Positions 12,252 through 25,900 are shown, numbered from the stretch's first letter. The stretch: 46,548 nucleotides of DNA from Priapulus caudatus (GCF_000485595.1 NW_014577329.1:189760-236307), one strand, 5' to 3'. Numbers and translations: made by a program. The notes: generated by a model from the sequence alone, not told the origin.

Positions 12252-13040
12252 GTAAGCTATGTACAATATGTGTATATATATATATCTACAGGGCTTGAAA
12301 TAGACAATTGCCAAGTAAGTCATATTACCCCTGAGACATTCAAATATCTTATTTCACAGCAAGCTTGGTTCAAACACACCACCCGTTCGACTCATTGTGA
12401 AAGAAATCCTCCGCAAGAACCCACAAATCTCAATCATGAAGCCATTAACACAACCATTGCAGCAGGCATGAACTCCAATTCACAACCCATGGTGACTTTA
12501 TTTTGCTGGTGACTTCGCCCAGATTCGTCCCTGTCGTCAAACATGGACACGCACGCAAAACACATTGCATGCTACTCTGAAGAGGTCCCCTGTGACACTA
12601 GACAGGCCTGCCACTCTCACAGATGTGGCTCTTAGCAACTGAAGTTTTTATAGGCCCAACCAAAAAACTAAAAAATGCAACCGACGCACGCACCGATGAC
12701 CGTAATACGCAAATAGCCAATTTGTTCTCTAGAATAAACATTGCAATGTGGCCTTAATAAATACTAAACCCTGTTCATTAACGGTAAATTATAATTTAAT
12801 TTACAGTTATTTTTTTCTAAAAAATGAAAATTTCCTAGCCGGATTTTCCCTGAAGCAATTTTAACGTTTTCTATTTGTACTTAAGTTATCTAGGGTTCAC
12901 ACTTAAAGAAATGTGTCACATATCGGTTATATAGGCACGCGGCTGGCCTCTAATTAGTTCAGAATAATTTAATTCACGATGACGTGAGCGCGGTGCTCTA
13001 CTGACTGCTGCCATTTCAATACTATCTTGCGTATCTGCAG

Positions 13041-13170
13041 GACAGAATTTTTCTTCAAGGAGTGTATAATGGAGCTCGACTTGGTTGTTACGTTCGCGGT
13101 GAACTTGTCATCATCAGCATTGTCTACGTGGCACCGTGTAAGAGGCAAACAAGCACACCGTTTCCTGACA
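13041..13170 (+). pseudogene. Damaged second version of VSP exon 3 (S3)
   Basis: Matches 23367-23477 with about 19 extra bases in scattered small insertions (130 against 111 bp). The frame is lost although the acceptor (TCTGCAG) and a donor-like GT remain. It lies just before the end of the first duplicated block. Confidence 0.83.
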
Positions 13171-13396
13171 GTAATAATATAGCCTGCAATGAGTTCCTGT
13201 AAGTGGCGAAGAGTGTTTGTTTTGCTGAGATAGTGCCATAATGGTTTGGAGGATATATACATTAGGAGAATGTATTTGCGAGATGTGTTCAAATTGGATT
13301 GTATTTTCAAGCAAAACTGTTCTATAGTTTGCCACTTTAAATCCTTTCTCTTCAATAAACGTTTATTTTAAGGTGGAAATGGATCACTCTTGAGCC

Positions 13397-13449
13397 CGGG
13401 GGGGCTACTATATGCGGTAATATACCCATGTGCGTTCAAATGTGCGGGT
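13397..13449. mobile_element. Fragment of inverted-repeat element at gap edge
   Basis: Directly after GAGCC the sequence reads CGGGGGGGCTACTATATGCGG and then TAATATACCCATGTGCG. It resembles the arm at 5951-6003 (ATGCCGTATTACCCATGTGCG). The corresponding place after the second block (23694) has no such element, so this is either an insertion carried by one haplotype or a mis-joined contig end. Confidence 0.6.
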
Positions 13450-13474
13450 NNNNNNNNNNNNNNNNNNNNNNNNN
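13450..13474. other. Assembly gap (25 N)
   Basis: A run of exactly 25 N, a placeholder length. The sequence just before it (13397-13449) is a fragment of a transposable-element end, and the sequence just after it is the exact start of the second duplicated block. Confidence 1.
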
Positions 13475-13639
13475 ATCATAGATTTTAGATTTGTATTAGT
13501 AGTATATATATGCTCTGAGCGCGAACGCGATGGCAGGAGGGCGCACTTGATTCGGTTGCCAGTGAGTTAATCAGAAGAATACCTGGCTACAGTACACGTC
13601 AGTTGAGCGCTGTCACTCTGCGGCACTTGTTGTTGATTT

Positions 13640-13646
13640 TATAAAA
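13640..13646 (+). promoter_or_regulatory. Candidate TATA box for VSP
   Basis: TATAAAA lies 141 bp upstream of the chosen start codon in an otherwise moderately GC-rich stretch. The same motif is kept in the other version at about 2531-2537. No initiator or experimental start is visible, so this is only a candidate. Confidence 0.3.
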
Positions 13647-13786
13647 TATGCATCATCGGTGAACAACAAGAACTCCCCGTATTAAAACACACACAAACAT
13701 ATCGAAACATACGCGCATGTATGATAAATAAAATCGCGCGTGTTTGCAATTCTAGGAGCGACAGTCTCCTAACGCTTGACTCCAAC

Positions 13787-13935
13787 ATGGTGCGTGTGAC
13801 GTATGCGCAGTTTGAGGATGAGAAGCAGTGTGACGTCACTGTTAGCGAACCGCAGTCGCCCGATGGAACGATCCATGTGGAGTATGGGCTGCGAGCTGAC
13901 GACTTCCTGGAGGACGAACACCTTTCTTGCTGGAG
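13787..13935 (+). CDS. VSP: VSP exon 1: N-terminal cytosolic segment
   Basis: Encodes residues 1-49 and two bases of codon 50, then GTAAG. The start is chosen at 13787 because it has A at -3 and G at +4. The frame stays open upstream to another ATG at 13721, which has a poor context; a CAATTCTAG at about 13747-13755 could also be a splice acceptor, so a 5' untranslated exon cannot be excluded. The segment is acidic ([13 protein letters not shown]) and has no membrane segment, as expected for the cytosolic N-terminus. The phase 2 junction (AG + G = Arg) joins exactly to the exon at 22336. Confidence 0.88.
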
Positions 13936-16900
13936 GTAAGATATAGGAAGTGAAATATCTTGAGTCCAAAGTGATTAAAACAATTAGATTTTATTATTCA
14001 TAGCTTCATGGATTTCATTGTTGATTCAATCTGCAAGACATGGCGTAGATGCAATGCCTCATGGGTAAGAATGCATTGTGTAGCAGGGTCTCCAACCATT
14101 CCGCATTCTGTACGATTTCTAGGCTTAATTTCCGCATTCCGCAGCCGCAGGGTTATATTCCTCATTTCAGTTGCACCGTAAAAAATTGCACTGAATTGTT
14201 TGCGTGGACGCATTGTTTTTTTTTCAAGCTGTTGCCTATGACACGTGGTCTCCACGCAATGGCTGGCATGCAGATATGCACAAGTTGGATTCAATACCAC
14301 TCACTGCCCAAGTCGTTTCCAGAAGGAAACACACACTCATAGGCTTTTCGCCATTACCTTAGCTTTGCACCGCACCCCCTACAATCTCAGGTTAAATGTG
14401 TTCTATGCATTTGCGTATATGGCTGTCTCCGTAAATGGAAACAGCCTAGTCAGACAGGCGCCTGTTGCATTTACTCTCACTCTTAGCGTTTTTTAGTGTA
14501 ACGTACGGCGTATGCGCTTAGCCATATCCCAATATCGTAAAATCCTCATTTAAACCACTACATCCCGTCTCCACAACTCAAGCCTCTGACTCCTACATCG
14601 CTGTCCTATATATTAACCCCAAAAACCCCTCATTCTGAGCAGCACAATTAACCAGCATGTAAACGTTCCCCAACCCGCGTTCTACCCCCAATTATCACAA
14701 TGACCTAGAATACGCCCACCCTAAAACACGTTTACCATTCTCTCCATAACATGCAAATCCAACCGCACAGGCTGCCCGACGCATCCGTCAACACCAGGGC
14801 GAAATCCAGACCGTAGAGTGGGGGATGATCACGCAAAAGGGGTTGTGGGCCTCCCTAAATTTTTTGAAATTAAGACCCCCTCAGATCGTTTCTGCGCGAG
14901 CAGGTGGGGGATCGGACACCCCTGGACCCTCCCCCTGTACACCCCCGCAGTAATTGAAAATGATTAGGTCTGGCCCATGTCTCCAATATCATAGTTAAGC
15001 TGAACTTTCACAAGTGGGCACGGAAGAAAGGAGGTTTTTTTTAAATCCTACGGGGGATATTGGTACAGGCATCCCTTCCCTCCTCAAGAGCGGGGGGATC
15101 ATCCCCGCCATCACGCCACCGGGATTTAGCGCATGGTCTACACAGACCACTACCAAAAACAACTGCCAAGCCCAGCCTCAATCTACTAATTCATCAACGC
15201 CTGCAAAACACATGTTACACCGTAGTTTGTCCCTAATCAGATTAACACGTGGGAAATAGGCGTCCACCCGTTTTGCTCACGCGCGCAACCAAAAAACCCC
15301 GACTTTTAAACAGAAAATTTGCGGTTACCTAGCATTTTCCAATAAAAAATTACTTTGAACTACATAGTATACCCTTGAAGTATCAGTAATTTTGCCAATA
15401 AAGGATAACCTATAATAATGGAGCCATTTCTTCTTCTCAAATTCCTGAAAATACCACTTCATGTTAATTTTATTGGCAACTAAATATTATTAAAAAATAG
15501 GGTATTGGATGGTTAAAAGTGCAAAATCGTCACTGCAGAATCCACCAGATAACACCCCGAAAATCCACAATTTCTTGGGGGCCAAAGAACACCTCTATAT
15601 CATGGCGTATCTCACGCAATAGGCGAGCCCGGCCGTATCGCCACCCCCCCTCGCCATTTCAGGCCCAGAAAAAAATCAATGAAGAGTGTTTTACAATCCT
15701 AAGTTCGTAGGGTGAGTTCTAGGGTTGAGATAGTGTCACAGACATCAGAATATGGCCCTCACAGTAGCCTCAGATTGCAGGAAAAGCATTAAATATTTCA
15801 AAACTCCTGGACCATCCCCCCACCCTAGCACCCGGGCACGCACGACACACGGGGTGGGGTACATGTACATTTGGTAGCATTTCTGCCCCCCGCCCTCACC
15901 TCCACCCACTCCCCCCGCTTTCATCCTTTTCTGGATACGCACACTGATAACGCTCGGCCCTTCGAAGCACGCCATTACACACACACTGCGGAAACATCTG
16001 CATTGGATTCACAGGGTTAGACCCCTGTCACATGTGGTAAGTTACATATTCATGCATAAAGTTAGTTGCGAGGTACTAACCAGGTGGAGGGTGAGTCAAG
16101 GGATAGGGGAGGGATGACGGAGTGCAAAGGGGAAGTATAGGGAAAAGATGGAAAGAGGGAGGGAGTGAGAAAGGCAGGTGCAGGAAATTGAGAGACGGAG
16201 AGAAATGGGGAGTTTACGTGGTGAAAGGCGGAGGGGGAGGAAGTGGTGTGAGTGGACGTGAAGCAGAAGGACAATGTCAGAAGGAAGAGGTGCGATGTCA
16301 GGGTCGTAGCTACGGGGCCATGGGGGCACAAGCCCCCCCACAATAATCTTTCTGTGCCCCCAGACAGGTGCCCCGAGCCCCCAGCTGATATAATTCATTG
16401 CTTGATAAAAAAAAAATTGAAATTAAAAACCAATGCCGTTAGACACAATATACAAAGAAAAGTATATAATTGTGCCACCCCTTGACGAAAATTAAGGCGC
16501 CCCGCATGCCCCCCACCCCACCGCTGGAAAATCCTAGCTACGCCACTGTTGATGAATTAAAGAATGGTGCAGGAAAGTGTGAGGACCAGGAGTACCGATT
16601 CGGGAAGCAGAACAAAGTTACACAGAAGAAAAAAAACGCAAAGAGTAGAAATAGAAAAGAATGCAGGAATTGATATTTAAATTATGGTAAAGCGCGCCGT
16701 AATTAATAGGAAGTAAGATTTACTAGCGGTAACATGAAGATACCTGGACCAGGAAGGGAAATGTATAACGATTAAGCGTACTTTCCAAAACTGTAGCCTG
16801 AACATTTGCGCTGCCTGCACATTTTACATAATTTATTACCAGTGATATAACTCCCACTTTTGCTAGAAAAGCACAGTGATCATTTGAAAAATCCCCGTAC

Positions 16901-19900
16901 GAGCAAAATTATGTCAGTTTATGTGCTGATAGGTCTATCTCCCTGTAGCTGTGCTCAACTGCCAGACACTTACTCCAGGGTCGCGTCCCGGTAACTGAAC
17001 GTACCCTGGTAACTAATCTGATATAGTAGGCGTTAGGGAGTAGGCGTAGCGACTCCCTAGACTCGTTAGTGGAGTAGGCAGGTACGGTCCCGGGGGGAGT
17101 CACTATAATGCCGTATTACCCCTGTGCGGCGTCTCAACTAAAAAATAATAGGCCCCTATCCTATGCGAACATGCACATTGGAAACCAACCCCCTATTGCA
17201 GACACAAATTGAAGAATACCACCCCCTATTGCAAAAACACAACTGAAAAATCCCCACCCCTATTGCATACACAAATAAAAAGTCCACACGACCCCTACCC
17301 CCTAATGCGAGGTCTTGCATGACAAGTGGAGGGCAAGAGTGAGGAAGGAGGGACCAATGAGGGGGATCTACTCGGGCGCGGTGCTTGACTGAACAGATCC
17401 CGAGGGCATTAAGCGGATTAGCTTTGTAAAGGGGGCCTATTTGCTCCAGCGGCGGGCCCGCTAGAATTGAAAAACACCCCCCCTAACCCGCAAATTTGGA
17501 ATCGCACATGGGGTAATACCGGGCATAAAAGTGAGTCAGTGAACCCCCCCGGGGTACGGTCCGCAGTGTAGATATACCAAGGGTACGTTCCGGTACACGG
17601 ATATACCGGAACCGTACTAGGTACGTTCCGGCATACTCAGGGAGACATAGAGCCGCTGCAGCCAAGTGTCCATAACCGTACAAATTCGATAATGGACAAA
17701 TGCTGGACCCGTGTTTTCCCAGTAAACTCCCAAATGGAATATAATGATGGAAAATAGCGCATATGAATGGATAATGGATCCACAGCGCTAACAACATAGC
17801 TGTACATGCAGAATCGTTACGGTCATCGTAACTATAGCTCTACCGTGTCAGAACAAGCACTACATACTCCGATGGTTACACGATAATCATATAGGCGAAT
17901 AATGAACTTAACAACTATAAATCATCCACGAATCAATCTTTGGAATGGCCAGAAGAAAGGTGAAATGGCATAGCGCTTTACTTCAACAGAAACTGGGATC
18001 TTGTCGCTAGCATGACAGATGTAGGTTGAACGATGACCTCACGGGTCTCATTTGCTGAAGCGAAACTGATGGGAGTGATGGGTTTGAGATATGTTCATCG
18101 TGTTCACGAGTGGACATACAAAGCTGGTGCGAAGCTGAAAATTCCTTTGAAAGAAAAGGACTGCATGTGCATCTGTACTTCTAAGCCACGAAAAATAGTA
18201 AAAGTCAAGCAAGCGCCGTACAAGACAGAACGCATATAGTGTGTTGTGGTAGGGTATCAGATACGTTGTCCAACATGAGAAGGCAACAACGAATATGGTT
18301 CTAATCTTATGAGCATAAATCATGCCTGGCACGTCACTTAGGTATATAACGCAGTCTGTTTTGTCAAGATGCTCAGAATCCAACAATGTTCAGATAAATC
18401 TAAGTCCAAATCCCTACTGTACGATTTTCTAACTAAACTGCTATTTCTATACCAGTGAACTTAATTTTCCCGTAAATAGCGCTAAACGTCGTCTATCGCA
18501 TGCACCGCCGGGCTCTGCATATCAGATCGAGGGAAGAAAGTCGTAGTACACGTCATCTGTTCATTCTGCACATAAGTATCAGAAGTAGATAAAGAGGGAA
18601 ATAATTCCCTATTATCTACTTACTGATAGTATGTTATATTAAGGTATTGTACGTCACACTACATCCCAGAAGCAAACAATGCTGCCAGATTACAACCTTA
18701 TGCAACCCATAACAGTTTTCTGTACTTACCAAAACTAGTATCGCTAAAGAAGTATACGAAAGATTTATATCCCGATTATTATTATATTCTATAGAACAGG
18801 AATACGAGACATGCTTCTTCCTCCCCACGGAAACAATCCAATGAGTTCCAGTCAGCCTGATCAATAACCAAATGCGTTTGCACACATGAAATTGGTTTGC
18901 CAATCCCGTGTCTGCCTAGAGACTCAGCCATCTATAGTTTATAAAAAATTGTGATTCACTACTAGAAACAGCAAAAATGAACCGTGCGAAAAAAACGATA
19001 TCTTACAAAACGAAATTGTAAATGTCTTAAGGTTTTAAAAATGCAATGAACACACATGTTTCTCTAACACGTCTCATAAAGTGCTGTGTATCTTACATTA
19101 AGTTCCTACCAAATCAACTCTACACTGACCACAGCCACACGAATGCTAGCCGAGAAAGCTAATAGTTATCCTCATGATTGTGATTAGGATTAATAAGCCG
19201 GGATGATAGCAACATTAAAATCTATTACTGCTATTACAGCGACTTATGAGATGAATGCTGATAATCACCAGTGAGTCATATCAATAACTGATTATCACTC
19301 GCAAAAGCATTGATAAGGGCAGCGCAATTGACAAACGACGATGACGCTTGCCCTTAATATCAAGACAACAATAGAACAACCCATTAACAGAAATCACTAC
19401 ATCTATCAGCCACTATAAATTAACCTCTCGCTTCTCACACCGTGTTCTCCTACGAGCAAACAGGGTAAGCCTGGTCGCCCCAGTGGTCGGGCTACATCTA
19501 TCTAACTATAATTCAACCACCCAGAGTATCTGGAAGGTACCTGCGTTATCCTGAATAATATAAAGCAGCCTCCAGCCCTCTCCAGAGACATACTGGTGAG
19601 CAAATGATAGTAGCAAGATTACCCGACCAACTGGCGACAGGCCTAACACTGTTTTGCGTCGTAAGAGAACACTAGTGAGAACGAGAAGGTAATTAATAAG
19701 TGGCTACATAAGAGTCAGGATTCTCGTTTAATGTTGTAACATATTGTTTTCCATTATATAAAGAAGCTCAGGCCCATACAGACAACTGGCTCAGAACTAG
19801 ATTCTTTGCAATTGCCTGCCCTAATCAATGCCTTTTGCCATTCGCTCTAAACTCTGGCACGTCTAATACCCCCATTCACACCAGGCGCCGATCGCACCAC

Positions 19901-22900
19901 CTCGACACGCTCTAAGACGTGATGAAACGTTAAACGCAAGATAACGTATAATGACGACGCGATCGGCGATCGAGCGGTGCAGTCACCATGACGTGGAGAG
20001 CGGAGAGCTGGCAAACTTGAACAAATATTCAAAAATAATCGGGTGCGGCGCTTGGCGGAAATACAGCGCAGTGCCGGCATATTAGAACGTGGAAGGCGTA
20101 TACCCCACAACTCGAGCTTGGTAAACTTAACTGTCGATCGCAAGCGTGTCGGTCGTGAAAAATGCGCCCCGTTCCACACGAATGTCAAACTACGTTTTCA
20201 TACACACTGTTACTAACTCCATGAATGTCCTCTGCGACCAGATCACGGCTCTTGCTAAAGGGTCTCCTACAAGCTCCGACTGTCGTAACTACAGGTAACT
20301 CGCCACGCGCTCAACCACGCCGTGTGGCCGTTCGCATACGTGTCAGTGCGTCAATACAACCCTCAGAATCACTCCTGCCAACCTGAGGTACTAAATTGGG
20401 TGCTACCTGGCCACCCCACCAAGTTCAGTGTCCACTATGGATAAACAACACACCCATGCCATTTTCTCGTAGAAGGACAACTCGAAATTACTTAATTGCC
20501 AGCCCTCATCATGCTAGAGGACAGAGAAAGGAAAATAGAAGACCCAACGAAGATCTTGCTCTGTCATCTCCACATCTCCTGCCAGATTTCTTTTTCTTCA
20601 GACGTCCCAACGCGGGTGCGAGCCTGCTGGTACCAGAGTGAGCTCGCTACATCTTTCCCCAAGTTCGGCCTGCCCCTTCTCTCCCAAAGAAATTCTTTCT
20701 CGTCCATGTCATTGAGCCTTCATCTTCTTGTTACGAAGCACCAGTGTTTCTGCACAGCCCAATCCAACCATGCCTGCTTCCTCATCCTCGTAAGAAACTT
20801 AGAACTTATTCGTCTTGCCCTTTCGACAAAACACTGGCTTGCTTGATACTACAACGCCCGGTGCTACGTCACCTCATGGCCTGCGTGGCTGGAAGGCAGG
20901 GTAATATTCTTAGGCTGCTCAGGCTCTGATTCCAGGCAACACTGAATGAATAACGGACTCCCCATGCAACGCTCTTGGGTTCTTTGCTCGCCTTCCCCCT
21001 CCACGCCTCTCCCGCTTCTTTTGCGCAAATAGTTGTGTCCGAGAAAATAATCTTGATGTAATACTGATTTAGTGAAATGTTGACTTAATATCTGATGTTA
21101 ATCTGACAGCACGCAGAATGAACTGATGATGATAGAACCTGCGCGGATACTATGACCTTGCCAGCGCAGTCCGGCGCCTTGACTAAAGCTATGTGCACAT
21201 TGAGGCGCGGTGAGCAATGCGATCTGATAGGTCGCAATAAAGACGCAGTGAGCCTAGTGCTACGTGATGCGGGCGTGGTGTTGAGCGTGGTGAAAGCTTG
21301 TTGAGCGCAATGAGATCGGGGTAAAGACGCACTTAGATCGTAGTATCGACGTAATTAGATCGTAGTATCGGCGCTGGGCCCGGCTGGGGCCCAATTGGCC
21401 ACGCTCTCAACCACGCTCACCACGCTCGGGCAAATTGGAGCGTGGGGCGATCGTGATGAGCGTAGCTCTGGTGTGAATGATCCCTAAAATCGTGAATTTA
21501 ACTGAATCAAATCGTATGCAGGGAAACGGGCTTCGTACACATTGGGGTCGTGATTTCAGACACATTTTATGTGCGGTATTGTTATCAGCAGTGTATGTAC
21601 ACAAGTCCCGACTTCTCTTCTTGGATGTATTGTAGGTTAATTATAGATTAGACTATAGATCTAATTGGGTTCATTATTTATTATTGTAACACTGCTGACT
21701 GTAACCTTCAAGCATCATTTCCTTTATCATCTCTCTGTTTCAATATACTTTAAAGGAAAGTGTAAATGAAGAGAGGTCAACATAATATATGTGCGTGCGT
21801 GCGTGTGTGTGCGTGCGTGCGTGCGTGCGTGCGTGCGTGTGTGTGCGTGCGTGTGTGCGTGCGTGCGTGCGTGTGTGCGTGTGTGTGCGTGCGTGCATGG
21901 GTTCGTGTGTGTGATAGTATAGTCTTTACTATTCCTGGACTGTCAAATAATGGCCAGTGTCGTTTAAAATAGTCCCTGGCGATATTGTTTCACTTTTCTT
22001 GCAAATCGGATTTTATGAACAGATTTGGTGCTAATCACTTAGATTTTATGAGACCTTCTGGAGGCATGCATAAACAATTATTTTAGTGCACAATAGCGGA
22101 AAACATTAATTGAAGGATATTTTGTGAAAAATGCTGTGCCTAAAGACAAGATAGGATTTTATTTTTTGATTGGATAATATAGCAGCTCGAGTCCAACCGA
22201 AAAAGCTAGTTGTGTTCAAAGTTTAATATATTAACATAAATGAAATTAGTGAAAGTAAAAAAATAAATAATGAATAAAAGATTTTAAGTAAATAACTGTA
22301 AAACTGTTACATGGTTACTTTAAAACTCTGTGCAGGAACATTCGAGCAGAAATTGCAAAGTTTGTCGACCATTTCGCTGTACGCGTCACAAGTTTGTTGC
22401 TGGTTGCTGTCGACATCATCATCGTCGTCATCGACATCGCTCTCGGCAACGACAACCTGCATCGCACGTTCGGTACCATTTCGCTCGTGCTCGTTAGCAT
22501 CTTCATGGTCGAAATCACCCTCCGCATCATTGGCAAGGGGTAAGCTATGCTACATATCAAGAGCAGATAATACACAGGATAATATACAGATGTGTATTAT
22601 CTGCTCTTGTACATATGTGTATATATATATATCTATCAGGGGTTGAATAATGACCAATTGCCAGTTATAGTCATTATTAACCCCTGATATACATTACATA
22701 TCTTATTTCCCAGCAAGCTTGTTCAACAACACCCGTTGCTATCATTGTTGAAGAATCTCCCATGACCCACAAATCTCAATATGAAGCCATTAACCACACA
22801 TTGCAGGGCATGACTGCCAATTCACACCCATTTGGTGACTTTATTTTGTGGTGACTTCCGCCAAATTCGTCCTGTCGTCAAACATGGCACGCACGCAAAC

Positions 22901-25900
22901 ATCATTGATGCTACTCTGAAGAAGTCCCCCCTGTGACACTAACAGGCCTGCCACTCTCACAGATGTTGCTCGTTAGGCTAATTAAAGTTTTTATAGGCCC
23001 AACCAAAAACTAAAAAATGCACGCACGCACGATGAGCCGTAATACGCAAATAGCAATTTTTTTCTAGAAATAAACATTGCCATGTGGCCTTAATAAATAC
23101 TAAACCCTGTTTCATTAACGTAAATTTAATTTAATTTACAGTTGATTTTTTTCAAAATGAAATTTCCTGCCGTGATTTCCCTGAACATTTTACGTTTTCT
23201 ATTTTGTATTCTTAGTTATTCTTAGGGTTCACATTAAGAAGTGTGTCACATATCGGTTATATTAGGCACCGGCTGGCTCTAATTAGTTCAGAATAATTTT
23301 AATTCAACGTGAACGTGGCGGTGTGCTCTACTCTGCTGCATTTCAATACCTCATCTTCTATTGCAGGAAGAATTTTTTCAAGGAGTGGTATAATGTAGTC
23401 GACTTGGTTGTTACGTTGGTGACTTTCATCATCAGCATTGTCTACCTGGCGTTAGAGAACAGCACACGTTTCCTACAGTAAGTAAATATAGCCTTGCAAT
23501 GAGTTCTGTAAGAGTGGGAAGAGTTTTTGTTTTGTGAGATAGTGATAATGGTGGAGGATATTACATGGAGAATGCTATTTTGCGAATGTGTTCAATTGGT
23601 TGTATTTTCAAGCAAAACTGTTCTATAGTTTGCCAACTTTCTCCTTTCTCTTCAATAAACGTTTATTTTAAGTGAAATGATCACTCTTGAGCCAGAACAC
23701 TTAATGTCTCTTATAATCCATATTTTTAGTTACAGTCAAACCTATATATTATAAACATCAATTAATGGACACCTCAAATTTGTTCTTTATAAATTATAGG
23801 CAGGTGTCGTTTAGATGTAGATTCACCATATAACTGCGATTTTAGTGAATGATAAAAGTGTCCTTTATAGATAAGCATCTATTTGATGGAACTGTCTGCC
23901 AACACATGTTTGACTCTACACGTGTTGACACCGATGGTCTTTTAGTTAAACATTAGGAGTAAAGTTTTTTATCATTAATTCATCGACAGTATGATTGATG
24001 AAGACCTGCTTCTTACTGATCGCACCACCAGGTGAATAGCTGTTGCTTCCTTTTGGTCTTGCCTGACATGGAATGATCTATTAGAGACTTAGAGATCATC
24101 TGAGTAACTCGTTTACACACTAGTCCTGGTAACCTTTAGGAACATAACAGCACATCCTTACACTGCACGCCTATATGTATGGGAATCACATATTCATATT
24201 GTGTTTGTCTTCTTGGCATTTATTGTAGAAATAGTGAAAGGTACGTGCCTTGCGTTTGTCACCCATTTTACTGTACATAGTGCAGTATATTTTATAGTGC
24301 TCACCAGAAATGACTGCAATAGGTTATTATTAATTTTACATCCATCCTAGATGTGGTATCGTACACAGTGTACATTTTGCGATAGTTGGCAGGGCATATA
24401 CCTTTACTACATTCTACGAACCCTTGTGGTTATGCAAGCCAGTGTGTATACGTGCGAAGTGTAGTGTTGGACCACATGCACTTGGAGCGTTTCAATAAAA
24501 TATAATGCTAAATAAATACAAATAATAATAAATTAATATAACACTATATTTATGTGTAAGTTTGCATAGTATGCAGCAGCGCAGCAGCGTGCGTGCGGTT
24601 TGGCTGGAGCATTTGCAGCACGGCTTGTCGGCAATAATAGGTGAAGGAGAGTAGAGAAACATTAAGACTTTGGTAGTAAATAGATTTCATATTTATTTAG
24701 CATTATATTTTATTGAAATGCTCCAAGTGCCTGTGTTGGATTATGGTGTGCCCTTACTGCATCCCTACACAGAGCAAATGTAGCACAGCTTAAGTGGTCC
24801 CAAACCTGATCCCATTTCATATTATAAAAGTGTAACGTTTACGGGTAATGACATTTTGATTAGAACACGACTGCAGTTTACTGCTGAAAATGAGAAGTAA
24901 ACTAGAGCGAGAACCTTGTAACCTCACAATCATATCTAAGGATACACAAGAAATGCTGTGAGCAAGAGTAGGAGAGAGCAATAGACAGCTAGAGAGAGAG
25001 AGAGAGTGTGTGTGAGAGAGGGACAGAGGGAGAGGGGAGGAAGTAAGATGGAAGGGATGGAGGAAGGGAGACAGCGAGAGGGAGAGAATGTGGGAGAGAG
25101 ACAAAGAGAGATGGAGAGAGAGGGGAGCAACAGGGACAGATACAGAGATAGAGACAGACAGAGAGAGAGAGAGAGCGAGAAAGAGAGGGGGGGGGGACTT
25201 GTATGTTTTCATACAATTCCTAAACTTGTGTAACCGTTGCGAGGGATTTATATATGCGTGTGGTCTCATTTACCCTTGCATGGTACCAGGAATGCTGAGG
25301 AGGGGAAGTTCATTGGCAGGTACCGTATGAAGCTCTAGCATTCATCTCGTTGATGAAAACTATTTCCTATATTCAATCACGCTTCACATGCATGTGCACG
25401 TTTTCTGCATGTAATGATTTCTCACCTCGTCTACCAGAAAGGCACGTTTGTATATTTTCCATTTGTTGGTGTACGTGTAGCATTGCATTACCAGTGAATC
25501 CAGGTAGGAATTAACCTGATGAGAATGAAACTGTATGAATGTCTCCACGAGGTTTTCTACAGCATGGCATTAATACGTGCGTCGGACTTGCTGCTCGTTC
25601 AGATTGTCGCTCCATCTTCCTTTAAATAATGCATGCTGACATGAATAATCGCGTGTGCATAGCGAAGCCGCATGGCGTCCCATGATATTTACGATGAATA
25701 GATTTATCTCTTGCAATGTGCGCACATACTCGAAAGTTATTCTAGCTATTATAAATCAATGGACTGTTCCATGCCCCCTGTCCCCACTGGTTCATCAGGG
25801 AGTCTTTTTAATTTGATAGAGTGTGCGCTCTGCCATGTAGCCCACTGGTTTACCAGGGAGTCTTTTTAATTTGATAGAGTGTGCGCTCTGCCATGTAGCG

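Larger units (their letters stand above)
2363..13396 (+). repeat. First version of ~11 kb duplicated block
   Basis: Collinear with 13475-23693 from the common start ATCATAGATTTTAG to the common end ACTCTTGAGCC. Both contain the same series: exon 1, a GGGG/CCCC-rich repeat, a hAT-type MITE, an inverted-repeat element, a long palindrome, a 2 kb terminal-inverted-repeat element, a GT microsatellite, and exons 2 and 3. In this version the middle (about 3.9-10.5 kb) looks clean, judged by the intact palindrome, while both ends are indel-rich. It is probably an assembly duplicate and not a biological one. Confidence 0.9.
13475..23693 (+). repeat. Second version of the duplicated block (intact exons)
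   Basis: Begins at the first base after the N gap and ends at GAGCC before unique sequence. The ends (about 13.5-14.3 and 21.6-23.7 kb) are clean and hold intact exons 1-3, but the middle (about 14.5-21.5 kb) shows frequent one- to three-base deletions and insertions relative to the first version, including a broken palindrome. This complementary pattern of clean and noisy parts suggests gap filling with error-prone reads. Confidence 0.9.

Noticed and set aside
12021-12512. 163-codon open frame over the damaged exon 2
   Set aside because: It is in a different frame from the S1-S2 sequence and arises from inserted bases; the intact version shows the true frame.
2679-13170. A second, upstream VSP paralogue or pseudogene
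   Set aside because: Only exons 1-3 are present, with indel-type damage and identical intron content; an assembly duplicate explains it better than a gene duplication.
24817-25269. 150-codon Ser/Leu-rich minus-strand frame and overlapping Arg/Glu-rich plus frames
   Set aside because: Produced by the GA-rich purine tract in VSP intron 3; no splice-consistent coding sequence.
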